This document shows, piece by piece, positions 10,646-23,934 of a stretch of DNA of 64,000 nt. Below the pieces are notes generated by a model that was not told the origin of the DNA, ran no database searches, and was given only the letters and a program-made list of their open reading frames with translations. The DNA is from Argyresthia goedartella (taxonomy: Eukaryota > Arthropoda > Insecta > Lepidoptera > Argyresthiidae): positions 4,367,501-4,431,500 of the forward strand of contig OX463809.1 in NCBI GenBank assembly GCA_949825045.1, read 5' to 3'. The translations under genes were made by a program, and so were the position numbers. Numbering within the stretch: position 1 is the stretch's first letter; every line of letters starts with the position of its first letter.

Positions 10646-12196
10646 ATTTTTATATCGTACATTGTGTAAAAAAAAAGAAAAAAAAGACGAAATTATAAAA
10701 AATGTCATCCCCGTAGAGTTTCTTGGTGCTATCTTCTCCGACGGGCGTATTTCCGAAGCACCGGTAGAGTTCATGGAGTTTCTTTTTCCTGTGCGAGATT
10801 CAGCCATGAATCACCACTTGAAGGTTCCTTTTTCAAACTCAAATCAGTTATGTACTCATTAGTTTAGTTGATCTTTTTTTCATTTTTTTTTTCCATGAGG
10901 CTAAAGTAAGTGTTTGACTTATAAAAGTGCATTATTTTACCTACTTGCGATAAATGATTTGATTTGATTATTTTACGTGACAAGAGGGTACGTCGAGCAT
11001 ATTTCTAATTAAATATTACATATATACAAATCAACTTTTATTGGAGAATCGGGTACTAACTTCACTTGCCTATAGTGAAGAGCGTTGACTTTTCCATATT
11101 TTTTAATGCAAAAAGTTAGAAGAAAGAAGGGTTTGCTAGATAGACGTTGCGAGCCGGATCTGTGGCTGCATGGGCGGCGGAAAATCACCGTGTTATTAAT
11201 TCCTATGCCGCACTACGGGTAGTACATATTTTAGGCAGGTCAGGAAGTAATTTACGATCTCAACTAGTTGCTGAAGTATACCCCGTGGAGCGGCGTAAGT
11301 GGTATATTGCAAACATTTCACTATACCTGCCTGCTTAAGGGATTAAATATGGCCAGAAATGCATCTTTAGCTTCAATTCTACGCTAAACTAGACAACATA
11401 TAAATGTAGGATAAATATATGTTATAAAAGGTCTATTAGAGATAAGAATGGTCTTTTAAAATTACCGTATAACTGTTATATTTAATACTTAAAAATATTT
11501 TTCGCAATGCATTATTATTCAACTAAATGAACAAGCGCTCGGAGATGAAATCAGTTTCCTATATGAAACTTACACGCAAAAATAGGTAAACAAAAGGGAT
11601 TTTTTTTTTTGTTGTTTTATTTTATTTTTAATATTATTATTACAGGAGTTTAGTAATATTTTCTATAATTTTCTTGGTCTCGGAGCTCGGGCTGCCCCGC
11701 GGGGCTCTGCGCGGGAGCATGCGTCAGTCTGCTTCGACGCGATGCGACGGGTATTTGTTTTCTTTGTCTTACTCTCAATGCGATTGGCCCATGTTCAGCC
11801 CTTAATGTTCTCGTCCGTATTCTACTGCAGATTCAGGGTGCAAAATTTCTTTAATACTGTAGATATTCGCAAGTATGCTTTTCACGCCGCCTGTTCGTAA
11901 ATGTGGCGAAAGATGGTCTGTAATGGGGCCTCAACACAATGAATAGTTGTGTGTTCAATGAGTGACTATGAATTTAAACAGGACAACAAAAGCTAGCCGT
12001 GTTACTACAAAATAATGTTACATATAGTTTGACCTCAATACAAACTTCAAAGCCTGTACATTTTTGTCTTTAAAAACCGACCTCTCAATGACTCACGGCA
12101 TCATATGATGCCCGTTACCTTTTATATATTTTACATTTTATTACCGTGGCTTGAGGTTGAAAATCGCGATGTCTCAAAATGCTTTTGAAAAGTGTA
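10646..12196. other. Non-coding, nothing identified
   Basis: AT-rich sequence with poly-A/T runs. A GC-richer patch at 11,670-11,760 has no supporting domain, splice or repeat evidence. Short frames at 10,662 and 11,147 lack any recognisable motif. Confidence 0.4.
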
Positions 12197-12228
12197 TAGT
12201 AGTGACACTACTGCTAGTGTCACTACTA
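12197..12228. repeat. Perfect 14-bp palindrome
   Basis: Arms TAGTAGTGACACTA (12,197-12,210) and TAGTGTCACTACTA (12,215-12,228) are exact complements around the loop CTGC. Purpose unknown; possibly a transposon excision or end remnant. Confidence 0.8.
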
Positions 12229-15200
12229 CCTTTGCTTGTTTATTTGATCTTTCGAATTGTCAATTTTTCAAAAGCAATTGAATTTCTTATGTAAGCATCA
12301 CATGATAATCAAGTCAGTAAGTCAACCAAACACATCAGCCCGCTGTTCACTGACTCGATCAATCAGAACACGACTTGTGCTGCATATAACATAAAATCGA
12401 CCAATGAAAGCACGTCGTGTGCGTCATATGAAATCAAATCGGCCAATTAAAACTCGTTTACATCGGTCTTTCAAAATAAATGATTAGGCCTTGCGTAATA
12501 CTGGGACTCTTTTGGTACCGCATATTCCTTTTTATTGAAAATAAGGTCATTTTAGTCACAGATATTCAAACAAAAAGGGAATCTTTTTGATAAATTGATT
12601 TTTAATTCTCGCAGTAGTCGTGAAAAGCACTATTTAGTGTCTCGACTAAATGTGCAATATATGGACGCGTCTCTTCGAGGGCCTCACCTACTAGGGCGTG
12701 GATCTCAGTTGTTGTTCCAGCCTCTGCAACAAACTTCTTTTTCTATACCTAAAAAAATATCGCTGTGCATTGGGCCTACTGAACCTCTAAATAGCCCAAC
12801 AGTTTTGTATAATTTCTATAGGGGTTTATTCTTCTCAGTCCGGAGGAGGTTAAGGTAAAAAGAAAATAAGAAAAAACTCAAATAAAACATCATAAAACTA
12901 TTGTATGGGAAGTTCAGGCTTTTATCACTAGATGGCGGTGGCAGATTCTAGCATTAGTGACTATGGCATTATTTTAGTAGTAGTATCGCTCTAGATACTC
13001 CTTCGTTGATTATCATTTCAACCTCTTCGTTGGTAGCGGACCTAATGTATGCGGCTGTGCCATGCAGAGATTTAGTAACCAAAGAGTTTCAATAATCTAA
13101 GGTGTAATGGGTATTATGCCCAACCACATGTCGATATGGGTGGAGTATTATGTAAGACGATGATGATAAGATATGTGCCTCGGAAATTATGAACGGAGAG
13201 TTTTCTGACCGGCACATACGAGAATACCAAAAACGCTTAGCGAAGCTTCGCCACGGGCTAGGAAATAAGCAAAGAGTGATTGAAAGGTAATTGCTAATAA
13301 ACTGCGGCGTGTCAGATTTATATGGAAACAAAATAGTTGGCCGCCGAAGGCATATACTACCAAATTCTAGTTCCCAAATAGTTTCACCTTATATATTTTA
13401 ACAGTTCAAGTAGTTTAGGTAAGTAGTTCCCTAAAGCAGCAGTTATATTTGGCATATGATATAGGTTAGAGTTACTATCTTAAAGCCAAAGGCGAACTGG
13501 CATTGATATTTGTGTATTTTGGATTAACTATTCAAGTCTAGAGCTTTTGGCTCGATGCTGTATTGCAATGGGAAATTAAATGAAATGAACTAGGTAGAGT
13601 CGTTTAAACTTGAAGGAAAGTTAGACCTTGTCTTCTTTTATTTATTCCTAAATTTCAGTGCTAATATTCAACAATAAACAAAACTACATCGCTGAACAAC
13701 TTCTACAAAGAGTAGGTATACTAACTTAATATTTAAAGCATGCGAATTGCCAACTGCATTCAATCAAGTACTCATACCGCATACATTTACTCGTACTAAT
13801 ACTTCACAGTGAATACTTCACTTCGGCTGAAATTAAAGATTGTTTGCAAAGTTTTTGCTATGGTAGTCATAAGCTGCAAAAGCTCCTTTACTGTGAAATT
13901 CGGCCCATTGTTGGTTCGCAAGTACCAGGCGGCCATAACACGGTAAGACGTTACAATGAGCTCACCACGTTTGCTTGCACACTGCGCTTTCAATTTAGAC
14001 AGAATGCCCAGAGACACTTTCCTACGGAGATGTGATAAAGCGACCCACTTTCCAGCACAATGGGGCCTTTCATCCACCTCTGATTCCTTAGTACAAGTTT
14101 GAGACAACTTCATCATTTTTCTCACGAGCTTTGGATAAAAACCGTGCAGTTGAGAATAGAGTTCATACAGAGATTTAAATGGAAATCGCTGCAGTTTTCT
14201 TGGTCAAAAGTAAATAAATTCATTCGCGTCGTACCCGCAAAATAATACTTCATACAGATTTGCGATTCTCCTTACCTAAACCATGACTGAGCAGTCAAAC
14301 ATGCTTATTACTTAATAGGTATCCTGGGTAAGGTAAACGTTTTCCACATGCTACTTTTATCTAAATCTGTACTACTACTACTGACATAGACTTTCAAGAC
14401 AAACTGTACTGGAATACTGCGGTAACTGTAAAGTTGGCAAAAGGTCCATTCCCACCCATCACGCGACGCGGGAAACGTCAATGCAAAATGCTTCTACGAC
14501 AACGTAACATGCAAACAAAATAATAGCATGAAAACTTGCCAGACAATCGCCAATGTTCAACTAAAGAACTTTGAAAACAGCGTGAGAAATGTCCTGTATA
14601 GTGGAAACTGAGACGTTCAAAAGGCAGCCAGGACTGCTACAGGTAATTCGCATGTAGCGTGCTACCCCCGACTAGATGTAGGATTATCCTAGCTGCATTT
14701 TACTCAGGTACTTGACTGTGTAAGTTTTATTGTGTGTGAAGAATTGAGCTCGCATGACATGTCTCCTTGTTAAAAACATCGTCGTATTTTACATTTCCAG
14801 TGATTCGTTCGTGAGCGCATCTTCGCGTGCCTCGGTAAAACCACAAATGAAACTTCACTAAAAGCAATAAATTTCCCAAAATCGATGCCATTCTGTTTGC
14901 ACGATCTTTTCAAAGAACCTCTATTTCGGTGAGTCGCGGAGTACCGCAGTAAACCACAGTACACTATGCCATTAGTCAAGGTAAACCGACTGTGAGCTTT
15001 TTGTAAATTATATCACAGGTTTGAACAAATGGTGCAGCTTAACTCGAGCTCGCTTGTACTCGGCTAGCTATAGAAAGACTTTCGGATTGTTGGGGCAGAG
15101 CTAATAATTTTAGGTAGTTTTTTCTGGAGGTGCCTTTATTTAGCATTTCTTTTCTGTTTTGTTTACTTTTGAACCTTTTTTTCATGCTAAGCAGGGATGC

Positions 15201-16185
15201 TATAGCTCTTTCCGTAATTCGTAGAAAATCTATGATATTAGCTATGCTACTTTAATGTAGCCCACATAAGTAAAGTTGTTGTAAAGGAAATCCTTCCTAA
15301 CCATCCTTTCTCTGCCCCAAGAAATAAAAAGAAATATTCTTTCTCTTTGTCTCAAGAATCCTCTAAAAGGATTCCTTTCAATCGATGGGACTGGTGGGAT
15401 AGACGGTAAGTTTCTTTTCTCCAAATCCAACATTCCAAATTCAAACGAGAGCGCCTCAAAACGCAGCTCTCTAGCCAGTGCTATAATAAACAGGCAAGCG
15501 TCATTTCGAACTTTTTTTATGGCTCTTGACCACTTCTTGCGTTTCGTTGATGAGCAGCACTTAACTCTAATGATTGGGTGATAAGTTCTTTGGGGTGTTC
15601 AGTATCAGGCTCGTTAGAAGCGGTTGTATTGTGCGCTTCTTCGGCTGAAGACAGACGCTCGCTCTCATTTGGAATTCAAATGCTTCGGCTTACATTAGGT
15701 ACTTACTCGTACAGATATGTAGATGCGGCATGAAGGCTGAGGCGGTTGTTGTTTTATTTAACAGAGACACTGCATTAGACAGTTGTAGTGTTACAGTGGA
15801 GCGGCGAAGTGCTACCAAGGCTAGGGGCCTATTGCAAGAAGTCCCGATAAGCCCTATTGAGCAGATAAATCATACATTTAGTTTGTAAAGTGATAAACCT
15901 TATATGGACTTCTTGAAACAAGCCATAAATATGTCAAAAGATAAAATCGCTATAGGACTTCACTTCGTCTGAAATCTTAAGTCAGAGAAACTGAAAGTCA
16001 GAAGTAAATAAGTGTTATTCTTGTCTTTTCCTTAATTTATTATTATTTTTATAAACCGACTTAAAAAAGAAGGGGTTCTCAATTCGTTTTTTTTATGGTT
16101 GTTTAATGTTGTTAAGTTGGTGTTATTTATGAAGCGTTTTGAAAAAAACTTTTTTTATTTAAAAGAATTGACCTTCGGTTTGGTC
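12229..16185. other. Long non-coding stretch, no supported gene
   Basis: I find no coding exon, RNA gene or clear repeat boundary. A minus-strand frame of 109 codons at 13,796-14,125 has no recognisable domain and no visible splice partners. A 'ccgacttaaaaaagaaggggttctc' segment at 16,055-16,100 is a fragment of the repeat at 62,867 (family G). Confidence 0.4.
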
Positions 16186-16189
16186 CCAA

Positions 16190-16585
16190 TATTAGGTTCC
16201 GTACCCGAAGGGTGCCAAACGGGACCCTATTACTAAGCCTCCGCTGTCCGACCGTCCGTCCGTCCGTCTGTCACCAGGTTGTATCTCATGAACTGTGATA
16301 GTTAGACAGATGAAATTTTCACAGATTATGTATTTCTGTTGCCGACAAAAATTTAACAGAATAAAATTAATATTTAAAGGGGCTCCCACACAACAATTCT
16401 TTCAATACCACATACAAACTTGTGAATGCACCTGGTTACGTACAAGGAGTGTGAAAGTAGCCGCACCAATAACTTTGTAAACAACATTTTGCTATGTAAA
16501 AACCAAACTTTTCACTCCATACCATCCCTACCATTGCACAGAACCCTTCGTGCGTGAGTTCGACTCGCACTGGACCAGTTTTTTA
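16190..16585 (-). repeat. Family D copy, short form
   Basis: Begins with 'aggttccgtacccgaagg', contains a (cgtc)n run at about 16,248-16,268, the 'tagccgcaccaataac' core, and ends at 'cgactcgcactggaccag'. It is the reverse orientation of the copy at 1-357 and looks near complete. Confidence 0.8.
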
Positions 16586-17079
16586 TTTAAAAAACGGTCT
16601 AGTACTTTGATTTCTAAATAAATAAACTGGAAGAGAGATATCATCCACGCAAACAAAACTGCGTATTATAGCATTCTTGTGAGTTTTCAGTCGTGTTTAC
16701 GGTCCATGAGATCAATTCCGGCTATAAGTACCATATATTCGTTGAAGCGTGGACTTGACTGTCAGTGGACAGACTTCATAGCCTCGGTTTCGTGTATAAT
16801 TGTATATGTATAGACAAGACGGCATTAGCATGCCGACCGGGGGGAAGAAATAGGTCTTGAAGTCGGTTTATTTTTAATTTTTTATTTTGGGAATTATTTT
16901 ATGTATATTTTACGGCTAAAGCTAGGTGAGAAACTAAACTTAAGTTTAGCCGGCTAGTCTTAAGATTAATTTCGAGGCTCGGCTAGTGTCCGAAATAATG
17001 TTCATTGCGATAATTGATTATAACATTATGAATGTTGAAAAATTACCGTCTTAATCTGGAATAAGTGATGATAATGATG

Positions 17080-17245
17080 GGGTAGCCGTAAACACTGCGG
17101 CAGCTTAGGTTAAGGATAAAGGGGGTGAGCGAAGCGAAGCTCCCTTTATCCTTCGTGTTAGGTTGAACTTGTAAGAACAACAAGAATACTTATATTCGTC
17201 TTATTATAGTTTTTGTTGTTCTTACATGTTCAACCTAAGGGATAT
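17080..17245 (+). repeat. Family F fragment with 26-bp inverted repeat
   Basis: 'aaacactgcggcagcttagg', then 'agcgaagcgaag', then 'cttcgtgttaggttgaac' is the core shared with elements at 23,029, 30,893, 48,814 (-) and 51,440 (-). Arms at 17,158-17,183 and 17,213-17,238 are near-perfect inverted repeats (one mismatch). Both terminal repeats of full family F elements (TGTCACCG) are missing. Confidence 0.65.
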
Positions 17246-17779
17246 TTGAGATGTTCAAATGTAAGCCTTGTCCTGCAAACTCAACAAACCAATATTAAGA
17301 AGACCACAAACAAACATTTTACAACCTATTTAGCTAAATAAATATTTGTATTTCCCGCCTATCTTTCTGTGACAACAAAAGGAGACCCACCCATAGAGGC
17401 TTTTCCCCGTCACTTGGCCTGGATTCTCCGGAGCAGCCCCTTATGGGATGTCGTCACGCCACCGGAAACACGCCACCGCGCCCCCACGTGGGAATTCGAG
17501 GGAGTTATCCGCATACCGACAGGGCACACTGAAGCTACGGTGTTTTTTGCCCTTCTAAAATCTGAGAGTTAGAGGCAATTGTCTCATCTAATGACAAAGG
17601 TTTAACAGTTTATCAAATTGACTAAAATGTTGCATAAAAAAAATACATTTTCATCCCTTTACTAAATGAACGAAGTGTCCCTGGCCTAGAGGTATTCGCA
17701 CATCGGGAAGGATCGTTCGGGTAGCAACATTTGGCAGAGACGGGTACTGGATGGGTTTGCGTTTCTATGTGGTATTTAT

Positions 17780-18045
17780 CTTGGGCGCTGCCGTGTTTCG
17801 GACGGCACGTTAACCTGTAGCTCCCGGCTACTATCGCTACTCGGTGATAGTAGTAGTGTGTCAGAGGCTTTAATAGGGCAGCTTGATAACTTCCGACAGT
17901 CGGGTTGGGCACTAGCTCGACACCCCTCCATCAACCTGCACTGAGCCAGCGTGCTGGAGTATGGCTCAATCTTACTCGTATCCGGGTAAAGGCCCGAGCC
18001 TCTCGGTGGAGACATTAATGGGCTACATTTATTTTTTTATATTAT
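17780..18045 (+). repeat. SINE family C copy, 3' part
   Basis: 'tgtagctcccggctactat', 'actgagccagcgtgctgga' and 'tactcgtatccgggtaaag' match the copies at 3,596 and 48,144. The open frames crossing it (17,622-18,015 on minus) are fortuitous. The stretch 17,246-17,779 holds a GC-rich block near 17,380-17,530 that I could not assign. Confidence 0.65.
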
Positions 18046-18301
18046 TAAATGTTCATCAAAATGTTACACCCTATTTCATACTAAACTAAATGGGATCGCC
18101 TCGCTCCGCTCCGCTGCGCTTCGGCTCCAGATTGTATTGTAAAGTTGTGATCTAACAAATCTACCTAAGTGACCTGTAGCAACCAACACGGTTCCGTGAA
18201 TCTACATTTTTGGGAGTCGAAACTTATATCGGTAAACAATATGTTTTTTGCCAATAAAAAATAGGGACGCTTGGAGTATTACATTACTGTCATACCTTTT
18301 T

Positions 18302-18400
18302 ATGGTTCCGTACCCGAAGGGTGCCGAACGAGCCCCTATAACTAAGCCCCCGCTGCTGCCCGACCGCCCGTCTGTTTGTCTATCAGATGAAGAACCCTAA
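18302..18400 (-). repeat. Family D terminal fragment
   Basis: 'ggttccgtacccgaagggt' followed by 'taactaagcccccgctgct' is the terminal part of family D only. Confidence 0.65.
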
Positions 18401-20245
18401 AAATACCGGAATAGAAAGAGGCGAGTGGAAAACACATACGAATAATTCGGGAAAGACACCGTAGTTGCGCTGCAATTGGATAGGATTCAATGTTTGAGCC
18501 GGTTACAGATACAGAACAGATTGGTGCAGTGTTAATACATGAAACGAAAAAAAAATCGTCTACAAGCTGCTATGATGTAAAACCCAAGCTAAAAGTTTTG
18601 GAAGTTTTTAGTTCCAGTTTCGAGATGTGTTTCTAGTCACTTAAAAATGTCCCTAAGTACCAGTTTCAACTAGAAATCAGTGATTTCCATTTAAAAAATA
18701 AAATCACATAGGTAAAGAACTATATTACTAAGTACTTACTCCAAGAGGTATCTAAATCGATTGAATATCATCAATAGGTGATCCGATATGGCCGATCGGT
18801 TCCGTGATTCCTTACAACGGAAGACACCATAAAAACCGATCAACCATAAACTACATCTATCTCATAGTCAATTAATCATGTCATGAGACAACTCCCAAAC
18901 AATATTAGACATGTCAAAATCTGAAATAGAAAAATATTTGTTTGGCGTCCACGCATGTGTCCAGCCAGCATTGCTTCACATCAAATAAAAATAATATCTT
19001 ACATATCAAGAAAATCATTCGGCAGTATTGGCGCTATTATTGCATTTTATTTTTTACGAACACTTTGAAGTTTCTTGTTGAAGAGGACAGTTAAAGTAAT
19101 AGGTAGGTCTTTAAATCTAGGACAGTAGAGTTTATTTTGTGGAGTGACACAGTTTTACATATAATTTGCTATTAATAGAAGGTATAGACCTGTTTCATCT
19201 ATCTTTAGTTTCCAATCGGGATGTTTTACGCGTATTTAATTACAACATAACATTAATGGATAAACATCAGTCAGTGTTAGGGCTTCTTAAAATAATTCAT
19301 GCCTATAGGTGTCTGGCAATTAGTAAAAAGAAATCAAATCAGTCATCAAGCGTTGGAGTATTGTTATCAAAATAGAAAACACTTGAACGCACCTGTTAAA
19401 AGCGCGGGAAGCTCATCTGTCAAACGCGATGACACACGACTTTCGCGCCAAAATGCGTCGCTTTTTCGTAACCATTCACGTTCCATCCACATTGTTCTTC
19501 CCACTACACATCACTGGGCTCTTTATTGTGACGATATCACTTGAGAACGTGCATGTTTTGAGTGACCTATTTTTTATTTTTTTTCTGTAATAGAAATTGG
19601 TTGTTCAGCCTGTCAGAGAAATATTTTTTAGTAATTTGTGTGTTTTCACGTGATTGCTGGGCGGGCGGGCGCGTAGGTGCCGACCAACGCGTGATAAGTT
19701 GTAGGGCGGACTGCGAGAGCGCGACACATCGTCTCGTATTTTTCTATTCTTCAACTCAACATACAAGTTTCTTCAATAAGCTGAATTATTATTTAAAACA
19801 TGAGTCGTAGAGAGAGAACGATGGTAGAAACATCGAGGGGAGGGAATGGAAACAATGACCTTCAAAACGCTATTACCGAGGTCGAGGTCGACCTGATCCT
19901 CCCCCTATCTCTTTAATTAACTTTTTCACACGATAATAACAGAATTCTACTAATCAGATTGCATTAAAATGAGCTAAGTTCCTACAGGTAACATAATCGA
20001 GGTAAGACTAGCTATTCTTTCAAAGTGTTTGAAATTTAGAGTATTTCCTAATGTTATTAATAAATCTTCTTTAGATATTTTGGAATGTTAACTATCATTA
20101 GTTATCTCTTAATTAAATACATTTACATTAAGAGACATCGTTATCTTCAACCAAAATAATGATACCGAAAATAAGGGGATACCTGACACTCGCTTCGTGA
20201 AGTAATACATAAGGGGGGAAAAGAAAAAATAAAGACGACCGCTGT
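18401..20245. other. Non-coding, nothing identified
   Basis: No exon, RNA gene or repeat boundary is supported. The short frames at 19,166-19,810 have biased composition and no domain. Confidence 0.4.
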
Positions 20246-20450
20246 CGCGTTGCGGTTGTGGCTCTGCCTACCATGCGAGAGGTCCTGGGTTCAACCCCCG
20301 GCTGGGGATAAATAAAAAAATACAGGTCTTGGATGTTTATATGTGTGTGATGTTACTGTTTCTGGTTCCTACGACACAGGGTATCCTAGTGTGGGACCAG
20401 AAGTAATGTATGTGCCTGCATGTTTATGTATATGTTTGTTTATGGCGTCA
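20246..20450 (+). repeat. SINE family A copy
   Basis: Starts 'cgttgcggttgtggctctg', with B box GGTTCAACCCC near 20,289 and the 'ggtatcctagtgtgggac' body. This is one of the best-preserved copies of the family in the window. Confidence 0.8.
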
Positions 20451-20925
20451 AGGCAAAGTCTGGGGCTAAATATCAACTGATCTTAGCTAGAATAAGTATG
20501 ATATGAGACTTTATTAGGTATTTTTTGTATGATGATAGTAGATGGTTGCACCAAGCGGAAAGTAATTTGTTAGGTATAGCATCGAGTACTTATTTGGAGC
20601 CCGAGTGCCAGCGAGAGCTTTAAAGGCATGAGTGCAAGATAAATTACTAAATGCGAGGTGCATAATCCGCTTTTCTTTCAATTACTGCAAGGAAAGTAGG
20701 TGAAAAATAAAAGAAGTAAAAGAAAGTCGTTGAAGTATTTAAAATTTCTCAGTGAAAATTAGCTCTGTTTACTTTCCCGCCTTTTATTTTTTTATTTAAT
20801 TCTTTATGGCCAGTATTGTTCTAAGCTAGTTGTTAGTAGCTAATTCACGCGCAAACAATGTCATTCCATACGGCCGCCAGGTTGGCCAACCGAACGCATT
20901 GTTAACCTAGGGGTTTACTTTAACA

Positions 20926-21358
20926 TATCATATCATACCATATCATATCATTTATTTGATAACATAAGTTACAGGTCATTCATTACACTATAATTATAGA
21001 ACTAGTATAATAGTAGTTAATTAATTATTTAAATCTACATACCCAATGTATATAAAATTTATAAGTAGTATATTTTAATCATGTCAACATTGTAAATTCA
21101 ATAGATTAATTTAACTTATTAATAGTTATAATTATTGTTATTTTTGGGATTATGACACATTTGCTTCCGCAAGGTATTCGCTTACTGAGTAGTACGCCTT
21201 CTTAAGTAGGAATTGTTTAAATTTGTGCGTGAATAATTGATTGGATTGTATATCCTTTATTACACCTGGTATTTTGTTAAATATTTTAGGTCCCATTACA
21301 TGCATAGTGTGACCTGTTTTTGCCAGACGGTGCCCAGGACAGGGAATGTGATTCATCC
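20926..21358 (-). mobile_element. Non-LTR retrotransposon 3' fragment, C-terminal RT piece
   Basis: On minus, about 68 codons (from 21,356 to 21,150) read in one frame with 'VMGPKIFNKIPG' and 'FKQFLLKKAYYSVSEYL'. This is the style of the extreme C-terminus of CR1/Jockey-group ORF2 proteins. It is followed by a stop, an AT-rich 3' UTR, and an AATAAATGATATG signal with an (ATATG)n-type tail at about 20,926-20,955. It is a typical 5' truncation; everything upstream of the C-terminus is absent. The family call is from motif style only. Confidence 0.7.
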
Positions 21359-21364
21359 TCCTTG

Positions 21365-21470
21365 AGTTATCACGCCACTTTTCCGTTATAGGTTTTAAAT
21401 TTTATTACCATTGCATAGGGTTCAAATTCGCGATCCGTCCCAAATACCCTCGGTGTTTGAGTACTGTAAC
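21365..21470 (+). repeat. Dispersed module, second copy
   Basis: Matches 1,465-1,565 ('cgccacttttccgttatag', 'aaattttattaccattgca'). It sits directly behind the retrotransposon fragment. Confidence 0.5.
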
Positions 21471-21654
21471 CGTGACATGTGCCAACTCTTTGGTTGCGCG
21501 ATTAAAAAAAAAACTAAAAACAGTATTTAAGGATTCCATATTTTTTTCTGCCTTCTGATATAAGATATAATTGCAGCGTAGTTGGAAGAAAAATAATGAA
21601 ATACATGTTGTAAACTGGTTGAACTGAATACTGAAACTGAATGAAAATATATAC

Positions 21655-21800
21655 ACAGATGACGTTTTGGTTTGTGGTTCCCTTCAGCAAAAGTTTTGAT
21701 GAGAGCTTTCCGTGTATATACACGAAAAGACGACATTCGAATCCCGACCGGGTAGAAAGAAACAGGGCTTGAGCTTGAAGTCGGTTTTTTTAAGTTTTCA
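21655..21800 (+). repeat. Family G repeat fragment
   Basis: 'cagatgacgttttggtttgtg' style sequence followed by 'gcttgaagtcggtttttt' matches the end of the copy at 62,867-63,145. Overlapping minus-strand frames at 21,405-21,826 are not genes. 21,801-22,589 holds no identified feature. Confidence 0.55.
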
Positions 21801-22589
21801 ACTTGGTGAATTATCGGAATAAACATTCTACGAAGCGCAAACCTAACTACCAGAGCTCACAACTACTATGACGGACGAACCACTCATTGACCGAGCGAGT
21901 GAAGCGAGCGAAGGGCTCCATTTCGACAAGATAGGAGGCCGATTTTGCTTTCGTCTGTCTCTATGTCTCTATGTGTGTCTGTCAGTTCTGGTCTAGGGGC
22001 CACAGTTTTCAAGCGATCCTCACAAAACTTGGCACACGTGTTCCTTGAATTCCAAATTTGGACTCCTCGTAGTAGGAGACGGATTAGTAAAGAGGATCTA
22101 TACAGACCATGAGAGTGAGTGAAATAGACTATGACTATTTTCGTGAAAAGTCAATAGGTTGTATTTTAAATCGCAAAATGTAGTTTAGATAGTTGTTGGT
22201 GCGGCTACTTTACTACTTGATTTTGATTGAATCTAAAATTCTTACCTAAAAAATGGGTTCACAGTCCCCCCTGTTAGCGAGGTCTACTGCCCACAGGGCC
22301 ACTAGTTTTATTATACAACGGTTGCTTAACAGCCTACCTACTCAATTATAAGACAACTACAATCACGCGTAATATTTTGAATACAAAACAAAGAAAAATG
22401 TGCTGGGGCTGAATAACTACCCGAGCTATGAATACTTATATACCTGTAGATTAGCTAGACGATTAGTGAGTATGTACTCAGTCATACATACTAAAGTGTT
22501 CACAAACAAAAGGCCCGGTGGCCCAAACTAAATTCAACCTCCATTACGTCAGTGACACGGACGCTGTCACCGGGCCTTTTATTTTGTGA

Positions 22590-22895
22590 AGACTGTAGTG
22601 TATTATTAATCGTAGCACATGAGTTTCCCCAACGAGGGACAGGCCTTTCCCCGGATGCGAGTAAGATTAAGCCGTACTCCACCATGCTGGCTCAGTGCGG
22701 GTGGATAGAGTGGTCTTACGTCTTCTACTGACAAGTAGCGATAGTAGCCGGGACCTACAAGTTAAAGTGTCATCCGAAACACTGAACGACCGTACTTAAG
22801 CTAAATCAATTATCTCATTGATACATGGTCAGGATTCGAACCTGCATCTAGTGTGTGAGAAGCAAGCCCATTATACCACGGAGCTCTAATACTGA
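22590..22895 (-). repeat. SINE family C copy with tRNA-like head
   Basis: On minus: 'agctccgtggtataatggg', 'tgcttctcacacactagatg', B-box-like GGTTCGAATCC, then 'cgctacttgtcagtagaag' and 'gagccagcatggtgg'. The head marks a tRNA origin; the body matches 48,144-48,456. Confidence 0.75.
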
Positions 22896-23028
22896 GTGAG
22901 TTCAAATGATGAGTCTCTATATCAAAAATACTGGTGTTTAACTACGAGTAAATGTACTTTACCTTGTACGCAGGCGTGCCAGCATCATGCACATACCTCT
23001 GTGGTTTCTGTGATGTAAATGACGTATC

Positions 23029-23426
23029 TGTCACCGCTTACGGTGACAGATAGTCAAAACCGTTAATTGATAAACTTTTTTTCTCGTAAATTTGTCAACT
23101 ATCGAAAGATAGTAAACTGTAGTGTACTGCTTACTATATGATGCGTTAGTTGATCAACTAACGGTTAAAACCGTTTAATAGTAAACCGGTTTAAACTTGA
23201 ATTGCAAACGAAATACCAGGGCAAACACTGCGGTAGCTTAGGTGAAGACTATAATAGAAGGGGCGAACGCAGCGAAGCCTCCGAATAGTCTTCGTGTTAG
23301 GTTGACATGTAAGAACTAAAGAAACGTAAATTCAAAACCCTGTCGGTCTGGTTTACTATCTGACGATAGTTGGTCAACTACCGCGTTAGTTTATCAACTT
23401 ACGGTTTTGACTATTTTCCGGTGACA
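23029..23426. mobile_element. MITE family F copy
   Basis: Termini are TGTCACCG and CGGTGACA, with subterminal 'tagtcaaaaccgtta' and its complement. The left end carries an extra small palindrome, TGTCACCGCTTACGGTGACA. The core 'gcaaacactgcggtagctta' to 'gttaggttgacatgtaag' is shared with the other F elements. It has no transposase, so it would need one in trans. No clean target duplication is visible at this copy. Confidence 0.75.
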
Positions 23427-23934
23427 AATAAATTAAAAAAAAAACTCTCAGTAGCTGCAGCGATGGGCTACCCCCTGAGCCCCTGACACTCTATATGGAA
23501 TAAGCGTGCCGCTATGTTTATTTTGTATCTGTATAAGTAGCATTCAAACCTTAGCAGAGCAATTTAGACTCCGTTACAGAACAGCACAAAATCCATAATA
23601 TTTCACAGAACATGGATCTTCAGTATCGGTAGACGATGTGAACATCGAGATAGGTCTGCCTGTGATCGCCCAATATAGATGTTGCTGACAAACTGGCGAA
23701 TAGTGGCGAAGTCAATATTTCCCAGAACCATACACATCACACAGAGAGACCGAAGCTAGCGTTTGTCTTTCTTGGAATCAGTTGGCGATAAGTATTGTGC
23801 GTGCACTTTGCCGATCACACGGAAGAAAGTTGCTCTGATCAAATCGGTTTCATTGTAAAAGCTGTTCAGAATGATACGTCTCTAACAATCCCTTAAAATC
23901 TGACTTATTTTTACGCTTTATACCATTATAATAG

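Noticed and set aside
13796..14125. 109-codon minus-strand ORF as a gene
   Set aside because: No domain, no splice partners and no repeat-family match; length is possible by chance in this amount of sequence.
17369..17572. 67-codon GC-rich ORF as an exon
   Set aside because: No splice-bounded frame or recognisable domain; kept only as an unassigned GC-rich block.
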